Shown one piece after another: positions 43,913-55,079 of a DNA stretch of 64,000 bases. This stretch comes from Thysanoteuthis rhombus. Its lineage: Eukaryota > Mollusca > Cephalopoda > Oegopsida > Thysanoteuthidae. Made by a program: the position numbers and the translations under genes. The notes beneath the pieces are model-generated. The model saw nothing but the letters and a program-made list of their open reading frames with translations. It did not search any database and was not told the origin of the DNA. The DNA lies in contig OY735212.1 in NCBI GenBank assembly GCA_963457665.1, positions 804,397-868,396 of the forward strand. The letters run 5' to 3'. Position 1 is the first letter of the stretch. The number at the start of each line of letters is the position of its first letter.

Positions 43913-45600
43913 TTACTTCACGGAATATTCTTTGCACGTCTTTACGCTCAGGTTTTTTGCACGTATTTGTAACATTAGCCAAAAATATTTAACTGTATAA
44001 AGAAAGTCAATTACTTTATGAGAATAATGAGATTTTGACTTTTGAACCAGAGTGATGCATTTTCACATCCATCATCATCATTAATTAAGGCGTCTGCTGT
44101 TGGAGGGGCGAACTAGTCACTGTTCAGAAAATGTTTTATTTCCATGGTTAAGTATTCGGCCATCCATGCTCTATCTGGTGCTATAATCAACAACACTTCA
44201 CTTTGCCCCCAATATTCCCTCTGTTTTCTCATTGTTCAGAATGCAACTTCTCACCACGTGTAAAGGTGTGTTTTTGTGAGTTTCCCTTACAGTAAAAAAA
44301 GAAGAAGTGAAACAACCCTTAAGCCAAGAGACCCTAATCAATACAAGTGCTGGATTCCATACATGACTACTGATCTTCTGCCCCTCCTACTATCCCACAA
44401 GACAAGCATCGGAACATCGAGTTTCCTTCTACTTTAGTTTTCCACTGTTATTCTTATTGATATTTACACATATTTTGGCCATTTTCGTAATGATATGTGG
44501 TTTCCAATGCACGATCTTTGGTAATTTTTATGTGATATAATGTACAAACAATATTATTGTCTCATTCTGTACAATATACTGAGGTATCATATAAATATTT
44601 ATGAAATCAATCCAAAATGTGGTCGGTATGCAGTTTCGAAGTCACCAAAGTTAGGACCTCATTTCCCCAAACCATGTTTTGGTTAGTTCTGCCCTCCTGC
44701 GGTAGATGCCTCAATTCATCATGACTGATCTCGAAAAAAAACAAAAACAAAGACAAAACAAAAAAAAGAACGTGTTTCGAAATATCCAACTAAATGGGCT
44801 TGGACACGACTTCCGAATTCGGTCCTTTCGGACCGAATTAGCGGTTTGGTTCGTTCCGTTGGAGCTGTGAAAACTGCATTCTTTTCTTAAAACATATCGA
44901 TTCATTGTAAAATCACGATAAAATTTGGAAAATATTAAAAAACAATGATGATTCTGTATCAAACTTACAGAAGTATTCTATTCTAAAATGTTTTTTGTCA
45001 CATTGTGCTATGTATATGAGTGTGTTGCATGATGTGCCTAACTTAAGACAGAAGGGTTGCTTCAGTAATGAGTTCATCTATAGGTATTCATCATGTACTT
45101 ACAAGTTCATTGGATTATTGAATTTATAGCCGCGCGTTCAATTGTTTATAATACTTAACTTATTGTGATTATATAAGATAAATGATATATATCTATCATA
45201 TTTGGTTGTTCACTTGCAAAATTGTGTTTTTTTTTTTGGTGGCCATATTGGGACTCATCAAAAAGGTTTCGGCGGGTTAGAATAACAATTAACTTGATTC
45301 CTGTTTGAGAATGGCTTTTGTCACGAAGGCTTGGAACAGAATTGAAATCTCAGGAGCCTTTAGAAGTACCGAAGATTGCAACGGTGCATCCTCGGCCTCA
45401 CAAATGCCAAGGGGAATTTCTGCTTCTACAAGGCAGAGATATGTCTAAACAAACGTACGTAGATTTACAAGTACCCAGGCACCAAGAGCGTTAGGTATGC
45501 AAAGTGCTCACTTATACATCTATCTAGTCGGTGATTGACACATGCGTTCACAGAAAAGATACAAAAGTCCCACTGCTGTAAATATTTGTATGCCTATATT
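43911..45600. other. Unique sequence; one 10-bp hairpin
   Basis: A CATCATCATC stretch at 44070 followed by GGCGTCTGCTGTTGGA faintly resembles the minus-strand RTE tail but does not continue. AATTCGGTCC/GGACCGAATT form a hairpin with a 4-nt loop (44816-44839). No gene. Confidence 0.4.
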
Positions 45601-45606
45601 TAGTGT

Positions 45607-45900
45607 GGAGGTGCAGAGTGGCCGAGCGGGTAACGGCACGCAGAATGAACTCGGCAAGCTGAGTTTGAACTTTGTCTGGGTCAGTTTATGTTCACTTAAC
45701 ACGTATGCCCTTGGGAAAAGCATGAATCTATCTTTACTAAAATAGAACAAAATGAAGTGAATGACAACACTTCAGTTGTTGTCGCCACTAAGTCTATTCA
45801 CATATCACAGACGGGCTGACTAACTAGTAATGTGATATTTGGAGTCTAAGCAGAAACGACAGGAGCCGTAGCCAGCGTAAGGTTCTTACTTGTATACATA
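45607..45900 (+). repeat. tRNA-Leu/Ser-like SINE, best copy
   Basis: The head reads GAGGTGCAGAGTGGCCGAGC then GGGTAACGGC, an excellent tRNA-Leu/Ser A-box region. A B-box-like GAGTTTGAACTTTG lies about 45 bp downstream. The unrelated body includes ATGCCCTTGGGAAAAGCATG, then CTAACTAGTAATGTGATATT, and ends GTAGCCAGCGTAAGGTTCTT next to a (CA)n(TA)n array. Body segments recur at 16.99, 25.73 and 49.2 kb. The tRNA part cannot fold fully, so it is SINE rather than tRNA gene. Confidence 0.75.
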
Positions 45901-45907
45901 CATAAAT

Positions 45908-45908
<1 letters not shown>

Positions 45909-45986
<78 letters not shown>

Positions 45987-45991
45987 TATAT
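45909..45991. repeat. Compound (CA)n(TA)n microsatellite at SINE 3' end
   Basis: About 12 CA units then about 28 TA units with a TACA interruption, directly after the SINE tail. Confidence 0.97.
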
Positions 45992-46194
45992 TAGAGATTA
46001 CGAAGAAGATATGGCTAAAAATGTGAACCAATTGCCAATTTCTAGATGCCCATTCATCGGCTGGAACTTTGAGAAATCTATTCGTAGTCACATAGAGAGT
46101 TACGAAATCCATGACGTATTCTTCTTATCTGGGCTACGAAGACCACTCTTTGCTCTCTGTGAGTTTGATCTTTCAGTTTTGGGCGTTGTTTGAA

Positions 46195-47065
46195 ATACTT
46201 TCTCACTTTTCTTCTCTCTCCTCCCCAACCTTCCCCCATGCCGACGCGAAAAGAATCAAGAATTTATTCCTACGTCATTCCTTTCTTTCTTTCTTTCTTT
46301 CTTTTCATTTTTCCTTCCTTTCTTCTTTTTTCTTTTCTTTTTTTTACCATTTTTTTTGTTTCTTTCCTTTCTTCCTTTTGTACACTTTCATTTATTTGCT
46401 TCTTCCTTTCGTTCTTTTTTCTTTAATCATTTTTCTTTCTGTCTGTCTTTCTCTCCTATGTCACCTTTTCGTTTGCTTGTTTGTTTTTTCTGTCTTTCTT
46501 TCTAAATTTTCCTTCATCATTCATCACCATTTTTCTTTCATTCTTTCCGTCTTTTGCAAGTATGGTTGCCTGGACGACGTCTTTGGTTTTCGAATTTTTG
46601 CAACAATCTCCTCCAATAATTCATATCTCAACTTCATTCACTTCTGTAACAGATTGTTTGAAGAATCGTCATTGAAGAGTTGTCGCTTTTTATTCTTTTT
46701 TTCTTTCTTTTCTTCCTTGTTTTTCATACTTCCCCTCCATTCATTTGTCTCATTCTTCCTCCCCTTCTTCCTTCCCCGCTCCTTTCCATGCTTCAACTCT
46801 CTTTTACTAATCTTTATCCCTTCCTTCCTTTCCTCTTTCGTTCTTCCTTCCCTCCTTTCCTCCTTTTCTTTCAACTCTCTTTCCTTCCCCTCCTTTTCTT
46901 TCTTCATTCTCGACTTCATTGCTTCCTCCCTACACTCTCTCCCCTTTTTACTTCTTCCTTTCGGAACTATTATCCTTTCAATTTTTCGGTGACTTTTCAT
47001 TCGTGTATTTCTTTCTTTTCTAACTTCACTGCCAAATATCTTTTTTCCTCTCTGTAATCATTTTA
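46195..47065 (-). repeat. Long polypyrimidine tract (about 870 bp)
   Basis: The + strand is dominated by TTTC, CTTTCC and TCCTTCC phrases across about 870 bp, broken by a normal-composition patch at about 46555-46680. The 293-codon + frame (46111-46992) and the 120-codon minus frame are Phe/Leu/Ser- and Lys/Glu/Arg-rich and reflect strand asymmetry, not a gene. Confidence 0.88.
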
Positions 47066-47595
47066 TCGTTACACAATCCACTCCACACCCAACAGTGCCA
47101 CTTGTTTTGTTGTCTCTCTGCATCTTGTCTTTCTTTTTCTTACTCTTCTGATGCAATTAGAGTTTATTTTGAATGATGAAACACTATAAAAATTACTGCA
47201 AAGTTTCACAATTTTAAATCATAAAGTTTTTTTTCTCCATGAAATGTTATTCTGAACACAATAACGTTATATTAGATTATATACGAAATGTCTCTTTTTT
47301 ACCTGACTGAAAATATTGCTAAAAGTGGATGATTCACAAACGTCATTGCATATAATTCGTTAACATAGTAGTTTTTTGGCCCTTAAAAGCAATGGTGTCC
47401 ACTTGAAAAGTTCAAGAAATTTTCAAGTATGATTTCAAATTAGGATATAATGCTGCTCAAGCTGCTGATAACATCCACAAACAGTTTAGAGTAAACATTG
47501 CTAACATATGCTCAACATCACCCCATTCATCAAAATAGATGATTACTTTCAAGACACGCAGTACATTCATATATTTAAGTGATTAAGGAAATTGA
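47066..47595. other. AT-rich unique sequence
   Basis: Nothing supported. Confidence 0.4.
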
Positions 47596-47597
47596 AT

Positions 47598-47860
47598 TAG
47601 AAACTGTCATCCAAAATTGTCACCATCTGTTAGAATAAGTTCCTTTAGTTTTCTGGCCGTAAATTTATGCCTAATTGATCCCTTCGTTTCTTTCTTGAAA
47701 ATTCAGATATTTTTGAGATCATTACTCGACGAAATCCGAGAGAAGTAACTTATCTATTCATCATCCCTTTTTTCAATTTTTTAATTGATCACTCACAACC
47801 CAACACGCTACCCAAAGTCGTTGACAATGTGACAGTTTCTATCGAGTGACTAATCTGACC
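47598..47860 (+). repeat. Repeat family B (MITE-like), copy 6 with best TIRs
   Basis: TAGAAACTGTCA (47598-47609) and TGACAGTTTCTA (47830-47841) are perfect 12-bp inverted repeats, 244 bp end to end. Family similarity continues outside the right arm (GAGTGACTAATCTGACC), so the true boundary may lie further out. The interior shares TTCCTTTAGTTTTCTGGCCG and GATCACTCACAACCCAACAC phrases with other copies. Non-coding. Confidence 0.65.
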
Positions 47861-48165
47861 TTTTCCTATTGTTTCTCAAAATAGATTGTTACTTTTAGGA
47901 CATTCTGTAAATGCACTTTTGAAAAAAAGCAATAACTATCATTCTCTCTACATGTGTTTGTGTCAAATTCTATTCTTTCTGAAGAGAAAACGCCAATGCG
48001 AAGAACTATTGACACGCCCGTAATTATCAGCCAGAATTGTTCTTTTCTGTCCTCGCCCTTCCAACCCTCTAATTATTAACCGAAATTGTTCAGATGAAAA
48101 GGAACAACAACGCACAACAATAAAAGAGAATGAGAAATAATTAGAAGAATGTCAAAGGAAAAAGA
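47861..48165. other. Unique sequence
   Basis: No supported feature. Confidence 0.35.
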
Positions 48166-48169
48166 AAGA

Positions 48170-48237
48170 AAAAAGTGAGAGAGACAGATAGAAAGAGAAA
48201 GCAAGAGAGAGAGAGAGAAAAAGGAAGAGAGGAACAT

Positions 48238-48284
<47 letters not shown>

Positions 48285-48285
48285 A
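48170..48285 (+). repeat. Polypurine tract with (GA)n core
   Basis: A purine-rich run with a perfect (GA)n core at 48241-48280, ending in G8. Confidence 0.92.
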
Positions 48286-48304
48286 TCAGAAGAAAATAAT
48301 CAAG

Positions 48305-48345
48305 CCTAAAAGTCAGACCATAGATGCGCCTGTTTTCTTCAAGTT
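48305..48345 (+). repeat. Repeat family C fragment
   Basis: CCTAAAAGTCAGACCATAGA then TGCGCCTG matches the start of family C at 9911, which there also follows a purine-rich tract. Confidence 0.45.
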
Positions 48346-49190
48346 TACATAAAAAACTGAGTCAAAAACATGTCAAAATACTTACAAACATTTAGATACT
48401 CCAGTTATACGTATATCAGAAGTAACAGAAAGGTATTGAGTATTTTTAATAAATTGAGTGTGACTTTAATTTTCAGCATTTATTTCACCAAAATATCACT
48501 TGATTTATTGAAAAATAATACTTTTTTTTTCATTGCTATTGATAAAGAAATATATCACTTATTTCATTACAAATTATCTAAAAAGCAATTTCTGACTAGA
48601 TGCAATCGAAAACACCTAGATATAGAAGAAAAACATCCCAATTGGCAGCACATTGAAAGGGACGTAGCGTACATTCCTCTATGTCAGCCTGTCAGTCAGT
48701 GATGCTAATCAATGCTGAAGATGCTTGAAAGACGATTCGTAAAAAGAGAAATGAAGAAGCAGATTGAAAAATTCGGATGGAAGCAACGCGAAATTCTTCT
48801 GATGGATAAAAAGAGAAAAGGTTTTCGAAATACCAGAAAAGCACCGCCTTTTTGACAACTTGTATTTAAACTATTCTAAATCTGAAAATAATTTTTACAA
48901 ATTACAAAAAGATCCAAATTACTAATACAGTCTAACCTTTTCACGAAAGATGTTGGAAGTTATTTTCTTAAACGTAAAAGGATAGAATTTACGCACACTT
49001 AATTTTCACGTCACAATGTTAATAGCGTGGCAACACTCAGTTCTGAGACAACAGTATTTAGCAAATGTAATGCTTGCATCTTACGCTAGCCCAACTCGAG
49101 CACCCATTCCTTCGAGTTGTGTCGGATATGTCATTTTCTAATGTAATGGAACGATTGAATAATGTGACGAGTACAAAGCTGCACCCAGAT
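48346..49190. other. AT-rich unique sequence
   Basis: A 110-codon frame (48370-48702, +) is Lys/Ile/Phe-rich as expected from AT-rich DNA and has no domain that I recognise. No feature is supported. Confidence 0.4.
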
Positions 49191-49325
49191 TAAAAGATGC
49201 CATTCCGGGTACTTGTCGTCACAACGATTCAAATATCGCAAACGAGCCCATTAAGTAGTGATAGGCTATGTGGTACACAGGAAGGGAAGTCGTAGCCAGT
49301 GCAAGAGCACTACTTATGATTCATG
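49190..49325 (+). repeat. tRNA-like SINE, 3' fragment
   Basis: GTCACAACGATTCAAATATC, TAAGTAGTGATAGGCTATGT and GTCGTAGCCAGTGCAAGAGC then ACTACTTATG align with the body end of the 45.6-kb SINE. Confidence 0.5.
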
Positions 49326-50840
49326 ATTCTCCAAGTAGTATCATCAGCCTTGGCATGGCTGACAGCTACAAATGATAAGATCGAATAAAAATGAATTTAC
49401 GCCCTTTTCGATGAGATCTGAACAGCTATAAATACAACGTAAAACAGTGGCCACGACCCTATCCCCAGTTGAAGGTGCGCAATTTCAAAAGAAGACACGA
49501 GCCTGCAGGAATGAATTTCTTCAATTATTTTAGGAATTCTCTTGACAGGTGTTAACATAGCTTCGTGATGAGCAAAAAATTTGAAGCATTCTCTTCGCAT
49601 ATTTGCAAAAAACAAAACGGCGGATTCAGTCAAGGCCAAACAGAATGATAATTTTTGAGATATCATACTTGAAAAACATAAATATAAATAAACGAGTAAA
49701 TAAATAATGACCTTATGCTGGATATGGCACCAGCCATCCCTGTCCAGGCTTTATATACCCCACTGTTATTTGTCTACTTCTTCGAGGTTTCCGTTATGTA
49801 CTGGGATTTTCAACTTGTTTCAGTGGAAGACCGAAATGGGGCCTTTGGTCCAAATAACAGATCATGGATTTGAACAATGAATTTCAAATTCATCGCCATG
49901 ACTATAAACAGACTGAGATAGATGAATAAATAAATAGATATATAGATACTTACATGCATTAATACATACATAGAGAGCGCAAAGGAATACGAAGATAATG
50001 AGATATTTTTATTATGTAGTTATTGTAAATTTCCCATACATACAGAGATAGCTTGGGGAAGGGAGGTGAGCCAGTTGGATTATTTATCTTTTTGGGTGGG
50101 GTTCACCAGTCTAGATCATTAATTCTGCTATCTCTAGAATTATTAATTTGTTTCAGTTTTATAAAATGGATGAAATGTTGGCAATTGTTCCCACCCTATC
50201 GACCGTTGTGGGCTGCAAAATGACAATCGTGGTTCAGCATTTCCTTTCTTTCCATTGCATTTGTTCTCCACATTCCAATATTTGTCCATGGTTGTTGTTT
50301 TCCTCTCTGCTTAACAAAAGAACATAATGCAAGCGAATTTGAGAATACACAAAATGTTTTAGCCCACCAATTTTATCCGTTCATTGAGTTCTCCACCTTC
50401 TTCTGTGCTGGAATTAAGAATTGGTTCCGCTGTCGAGCTCATCCGACAGGGTTTTGTATTTATGGCCTTCATGACACACGGTGGATCTATTTTGAGGTTT
50501 TACTTGTTCATTCTCTTTCTCTCTCTCTCGATTTTTTTTCATTGAATTCTTTGTTATTGTTGCAATAATAGATACCAATTGACAAAAGACGCACAAAGAC
50601 TCACAGAGGCGTAGCTGAAAGAGAAGGGAGTTTTTGAAACCGTCTTCCGGGCCCAAAATAGAGGGGTGTACCTATGGAGGAACCCCAAAAGCTTTATAGT
50701 AGTTCACCTACTGCATTTCTACTGAATTTATACAATAACAAGTAAATGTTTGTATGGACATGAATTGTATTGATAATAATCCCTTTTCTGGGTTTCTTTT
50801 CCTAACTCTCAAATGATAGTACATTTTTTACTTGACTTTT
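49326..50840. other. Unique sequence, nothing firm
   Basis: GATAGATGAATAAATAAATAGATA-like short repeats near 49917-49950 and a CT run near 50510-50530. No gene or transposon is recognised. Confidence 0.4.
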
Positions 50841-50841
50841 T

Positions 50842-50877
<36 letters not shown>

Positions 50878-51530
50878 GTCTCTTTATGTCCATCGTTTGA
50901 CATGGATCTTATCCAGGGTTCACCACACTTCTCTATAGTGGGCGTCGCGGGGCCAGCACTTCCTGAATTTTTCAAGTTCGTCTCTCCATCTATTATTCTA
51001 CAGGCCTCAGTTGCACATGTGATCTCTGGGGATCCATGTTGTGAGTCGTGATGTCCATTGGTTGTCTGCCATTCTTGCCTAGCATGACCAGCCTATTGCC
51101 AGTTGAGTTTTCTTATGGATTCTATGATGTCTTGGACTCCTGTTTTCTCCTTGATCTGTTGTGCTGTCTTGTGATCTCTCTATGTGATGTTGAGCATAAT
51201 TTCTTTCATGCGCACGTTGTATGGTTCTCAGTTTGTGGATCAGTCTCGTGGCTAGGTCCCAGGTTTCAGCTCCATAGGTGACTATCACGAAGATCAATTG
51301 GTTGTATACTCTTCTTTTTAGGATTAATGTGATCTTTTTGTTTTTAAAGGTTGAGCTTGCTTTGCCATAGGCTTGTCATCCTGGAGTGATTCGTCTTTTG
51401 ATTTCTCCTTTTTAGGATTTCATGGAGATTCGTTGTCCTTGGTAAATGTAGTAATCTACTCTATCCGATTCTGTATCTTCGATTTTGATCGCTGTCTTCT
51501 TATTTCTGTCGTGATTGCAGCACCCCAGAT
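50842..51530 (-). mobile_element. RTE-like retrotransposon with (GAC)n tail
   Basis: The left edge is (TCG)n over 35 bp (a GAC tail on the element strand), then TCTTTATGTCCATCGTTTGA. Antisense to the RT ORF follow the C-terminal region (GTTGTGAGTCGTGATGTCCA), WAGHAR-like, then RxIQRAHERN and VTYGAETWDLATRLIHK (open on the minus strand at 51079-51297), and the QIKRRI-x-xGWQAF-equivalent near 51360-51400. The 5' end is truncated near 51530. This is one of the better preserved 3' thirds. Confidence 0.83.
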
Positions 51531-51539
51531 GTCACTAAA

Positions 51540-52815
51540 TATTTATTTGCAGGGCCACTCAAGTAACCCCCCACAACAACTTCCGGTTTCCAAATCTGAA
51601 AATTTTGGTCTGAACTTTCATTTAGTACTCTACATAAACAAGAAAATGCTGGTCAAATGTTTTTGATTATTCATACGCACAGTGCAATTGTGAAACTACC
51701 TGAATGTAACTGTCATATTTTTATGGCAAGGCTAAAGTAGTCTCTAATGGTAATGGTATCTCGTCTTTGTCTTGTCTTTGATAACCATCATTATATTTTT
51801 CACAGGCATACTATGACTTCGCCTTGCTCCTCTAAATATAGAACAATAGTAAATATGAAAAAAAATCAAACTCAGATCTAAATCTTTTGTGATTTTTTCA
51901 ACATTCGTGTAAATAAATATTAATCTACATTAAAATATTGCCGTTTTTCTGGAATGATTTAAGAACAAATGTGAATAAAAATATGCAAACTCACCTGTTG
52001 TAAGATCGCATAGCAATGGCCAGGTCACAAAACGAAAGATCAAAAGGAATAGTTGCCAATTCTATACTTTTTACTATGTAGCAATCAGAATATAACACTC
52101 ACAATCCAGAAACATAGGGGCAAACGCAAAAGGTTGAAGAGACACTAAAAATTCTGTAGTGATTTTATTTGTGGCTTCCAGGAGAGCGGAACACCTTAAA
52201 ATAACCACGAATAGAAAATGTAATATTTCCGTTAAATCTTATTTTAGTCCTTCTCAGTTGGGGATATTGTTTTCTTAGAAGTTAATTTCATAAAGCTATG
52301 TCTCCTGTTTAATCGTGTGTAGCGGATACACAATAGCATTATTATTTTGAGGAAAGAGTCTCTATTTCAGGGCATTGAATGAACAAAGTATCAATCAACA
52401 CAACTAATGTCTGTCTTTCATTCATAGAAGTTCATATATACCTTTCTCACGTTTACATTCCTTTCTTTGATCATCATCCATCCATCTATCTATCACAATC
52501 TGTTCCTCGTTATCTATCTCTCTATCATGCTATCTATCTGATCTGGTCTGATTCCATTCACCTGTACGTGAGTAACAAGCAGTGTTGAATCAAGGTACTT
52601 TTAAAACCAATTATCATGCCTTATTGAAGCCAAAAACTCAATTTAGAACTTCTGGCTGAAAAAAACAAAAAACAAAAAAAAACAAACCCGTGGGTCGGAT
52701 TTTCACACAGTTTATCTTAGACAGCATTTGATTATGTTCTGCTTGAAGGTTTCCATGAGCAACTGGTCATTTCTTCAGCCAATATTCACAACTGATTCTG
52801 AAACAGCCAAATTGT
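51540..52815. other. Unique AT-rich sequence
   Basis: Degenerate TCTATC repeats at 52478-52540. No supported gene. Confidence 0.4.
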
Positions 52816-52817
52816 AT

Positions 52818-52915
52818 TGAATACACCATTTCTCGCATGATCACCGAAGTTAAGTAAAATCTAGACTAGTCAGTACGTAGATGGGTAACAAGTGAGGGAT
52901 ACCAGGTACTCGAAA
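52818..52915 (+). repeat. 5S-rRNA-like SINE head abutting RTE
   Basis: GAATACACCATTTCTCGCAT then GATCACCGAAGTTAAGTAAA then CTAGTCAGTACGTAGATGGG then ATACCAGGTACTC. GATCACCGAAGTTAAG is identical to 5S rRNA. The 5S-like part ends within a few bases of where the RTE-like reading begins. Confidence 0.7.
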
Positions 52916-54500
52916 AAGGTTGGGACTTCAAAACTATATAAAAAAAAAGCTCTCAGTACAGGAAAGGAACAAATAACTAGCATACGCGAGAGAGACAGGG
53001 ACCTATCAACAGATAGAGACAGAATTGTCGAACGCGCCCAAGAATTCTATAAAAAAAATTACTCCTCAAAAGAAGGACTACAAAACAACGAACAGGATAC
53101 GCAAGACGTGAACAATCAGTTCGAGGATTTCCCAAAAGTAAAATCATGGGAGAAAACTAGCTATTCTATATAACCTATGCCTAAAACGAAGTGAAGACCC
53201 GATAAACTGGAACACGGCAATCATAATGCTTTTATATGAAAAAGGAAACCCAAAAGACCTTAACAACTACAGTCCTATAAGCCTACTAAAGTGTACCTAC
53301 AAACTTTTAAAAAAATCATCATCAACCGAATCACAAAAGCACTAGATGAAAACCAACCTCGGGAACAAGCTGGATTCAGAAGGAACTACTCGACCCAGGA
53401 CCATCTCCAATCGATAAATCAGCTGAAAGAAAAAGCATCAGAATATAACACCATTTATACCATAAATTGTACCATTTATAGATTTCAAAGAAGCTTCTGA
53501 CCCTGTAGAAATTCCCATTGTCATAAAGGCTATCACTCTACAAGGTGTAGACTCTAAAACGTCAGAGTAATGCAACATACAGTCACAGCAGATCTTTCAT
53601 CAGGCCACATACAGATTCGGAGCCCTTTCAGCCCCTAAAGGGTAAGACAAAATCAGTTCATCCAAAACTTTTCACAGCCTGCCTCGAAATGATCTTCAGA
53701 AACCTAGAAAATGAATCAGAATAGACAGCAAATAACTTAGCAAACTCATATTTGCTGATGAAATCGTCTTTTTTTTGTAGAGATGAACTAAGTAAAGAAA
53801 GCATAAAAGTCGTTCTTCACATGAAATACAGCAAAAAAAAAGGTCATGAGCAACAATCACCTCGTAAAATGAGAACAAAAAAAAATCTAAATCAAAGACA
53901 TAGAACTGAAGAAAGTAAACCACTACATCTACCTAGGACCACGAACATCCATGAAATCCTTTAAAAAAATTAAGTAGTAAATCACTCTGACAGTGCAAGC
54001 TTAATCTTCAAAACCGAGAAGATCCCATTAACTAAAAGAAGGGTTTACATTCAATGCATCCTCCCGATAGTCACCTATGGACCTGAAACATGGAACCAAG
54101 CCACGAGACTGACCTACAAACTGAGAAACATACAGCATGTACATTAAAGAATTATGCTCAACATCACACGGAGAGATCCCAAGACAGCACAACACATCTG
54201 GGAGAAAACAGGAGTCTGAGACATCATAGAATCCATTAAAAAACTCAAATGGCAATTGGCTTGTCATGTTGCATGATTGGTAGATAACCAATGGACATCA
54301 CGACTCACAACTTGGATCCCCAGAGATCACATGTGCAACTGAGGCCGGCTGAATACTAGATGGAGAAACGAACTAGATGAATTTAGAAAGTATTTGCTCT
54401 GCGACGCCCTCGATAGAGAGGTATGGCAGATCCTGGGGAAAGTCTTTGTCTAACGACGGACGTTAAAAGACTGATGATGATGGTGATGATGATGATGATG
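52916..54500 (+). mobile_element. RTE-like retrotransposon, longest collinear copy
   Basis: In order: SKLYKKKALSTGKEQITSIR then RDRIVERAQEFYKKNYSSKE (linker between endonuclease and RT), the SWEKT block, then after an internal deletion the xYSPISLLKCTYKL block, ALDENQPREQAGFRRNYSTQ then DHLQSINQLKEKASEY, then block A traces. FADE follows at 53751-53762 where FADD is expected, so the catalytic Asp pair is altered. Next come LGPRTSMK and VTYGPETWNQATRL equivalents, the GRLNTRW-like region, and TCTAACGACGGACGTTAAAA before a (GAT)n tail at about 54470-54501. There are numerous frameshifts and stops, so it is a dead copy. Confidence 0.85.
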
Positions 54501-54501
54501 A

Positions 54502-55075
54502 TTTGCTGTAAGCTGCAGGCGATTATGTAGAGAGCCTCCTGCGTTGAAATACACTATGCTCAATAAAGCAAGACCTCTGTCCTCCTCCCCCGAATACCCT
54601 GACTGGCCCGGCTGCGAGCAACGCAATAAATGAATGAATGCGTTCAATTATGTTTCGCTTGAAAGCTCACAAAGCCAGTCATTTCTATTAATACTTGAGT
54701 CTATTGTCAATATTTATAATCGACTCTAAACGCAAAACACACCCTTAGTTATTGTCAAACAAGAATGTCATTGTAGGGAAGCGGATAAAGTTCTTTTTTT
54801 TTTTTCGGACGAAGAAAAAAAAAATTCCCGCAATTTTTCCCAATGGAGATATTGTCATCCAGTCCCTTCTTGTCAGAGCGTGACGAAAATTCGGTGAAAA
54901 GAAAAAGGAGCGATTTTTTCTTCAGAGTTTCGTCTTTGTTATGACCGACATTTTTCATTTTTCTCTTTCTTTTAGTCCTCTTAGAACCCCAGACAAAGAC
55001 AATAGAATTATAATTTTTCTTAAGCATTTAGTATTTAACCATTCAATTCATCTTTATTGTCGAAACACTCTAACA
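54502..55075. other. Unique sequence
   Basis: T- and A-rich runs near 54795-54830. The 90-codon minus frame (54755-55027) is Lys-rich with no domain. Confidence 0.35.
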
Positions 55076-55079
55076 AAGG

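Noticed and set aside
44070..44130. Additional RTE 3' end
   Set aside because: A CATCATCATC run and GGCGTCTGCTGTTGGA resemble the tail region, but the next 100 bp do not match other copies.
45607..45700. Functional tRNA-Leu or tRNA-Ser gene
   Set aside because: The A-box is good but the acceptor, anticodon and T arms do not pair, and body sequence is shared with other SINE copies.
46111..46992. 293-codon open frame, longest in the window
   Set aside because: It translates a CT-rich strand into Phe/Leu/Ser low complexity. Pyrimidine-only codons cannot be stops, so openness is not evidence of coding.
52818..52915. Functional 5S rRNA gene
   Set aside because: Internal control region and stem positions carry many substitutions, there is no tandem 5S array, and the six copies are dispersed with SINE-like tails.
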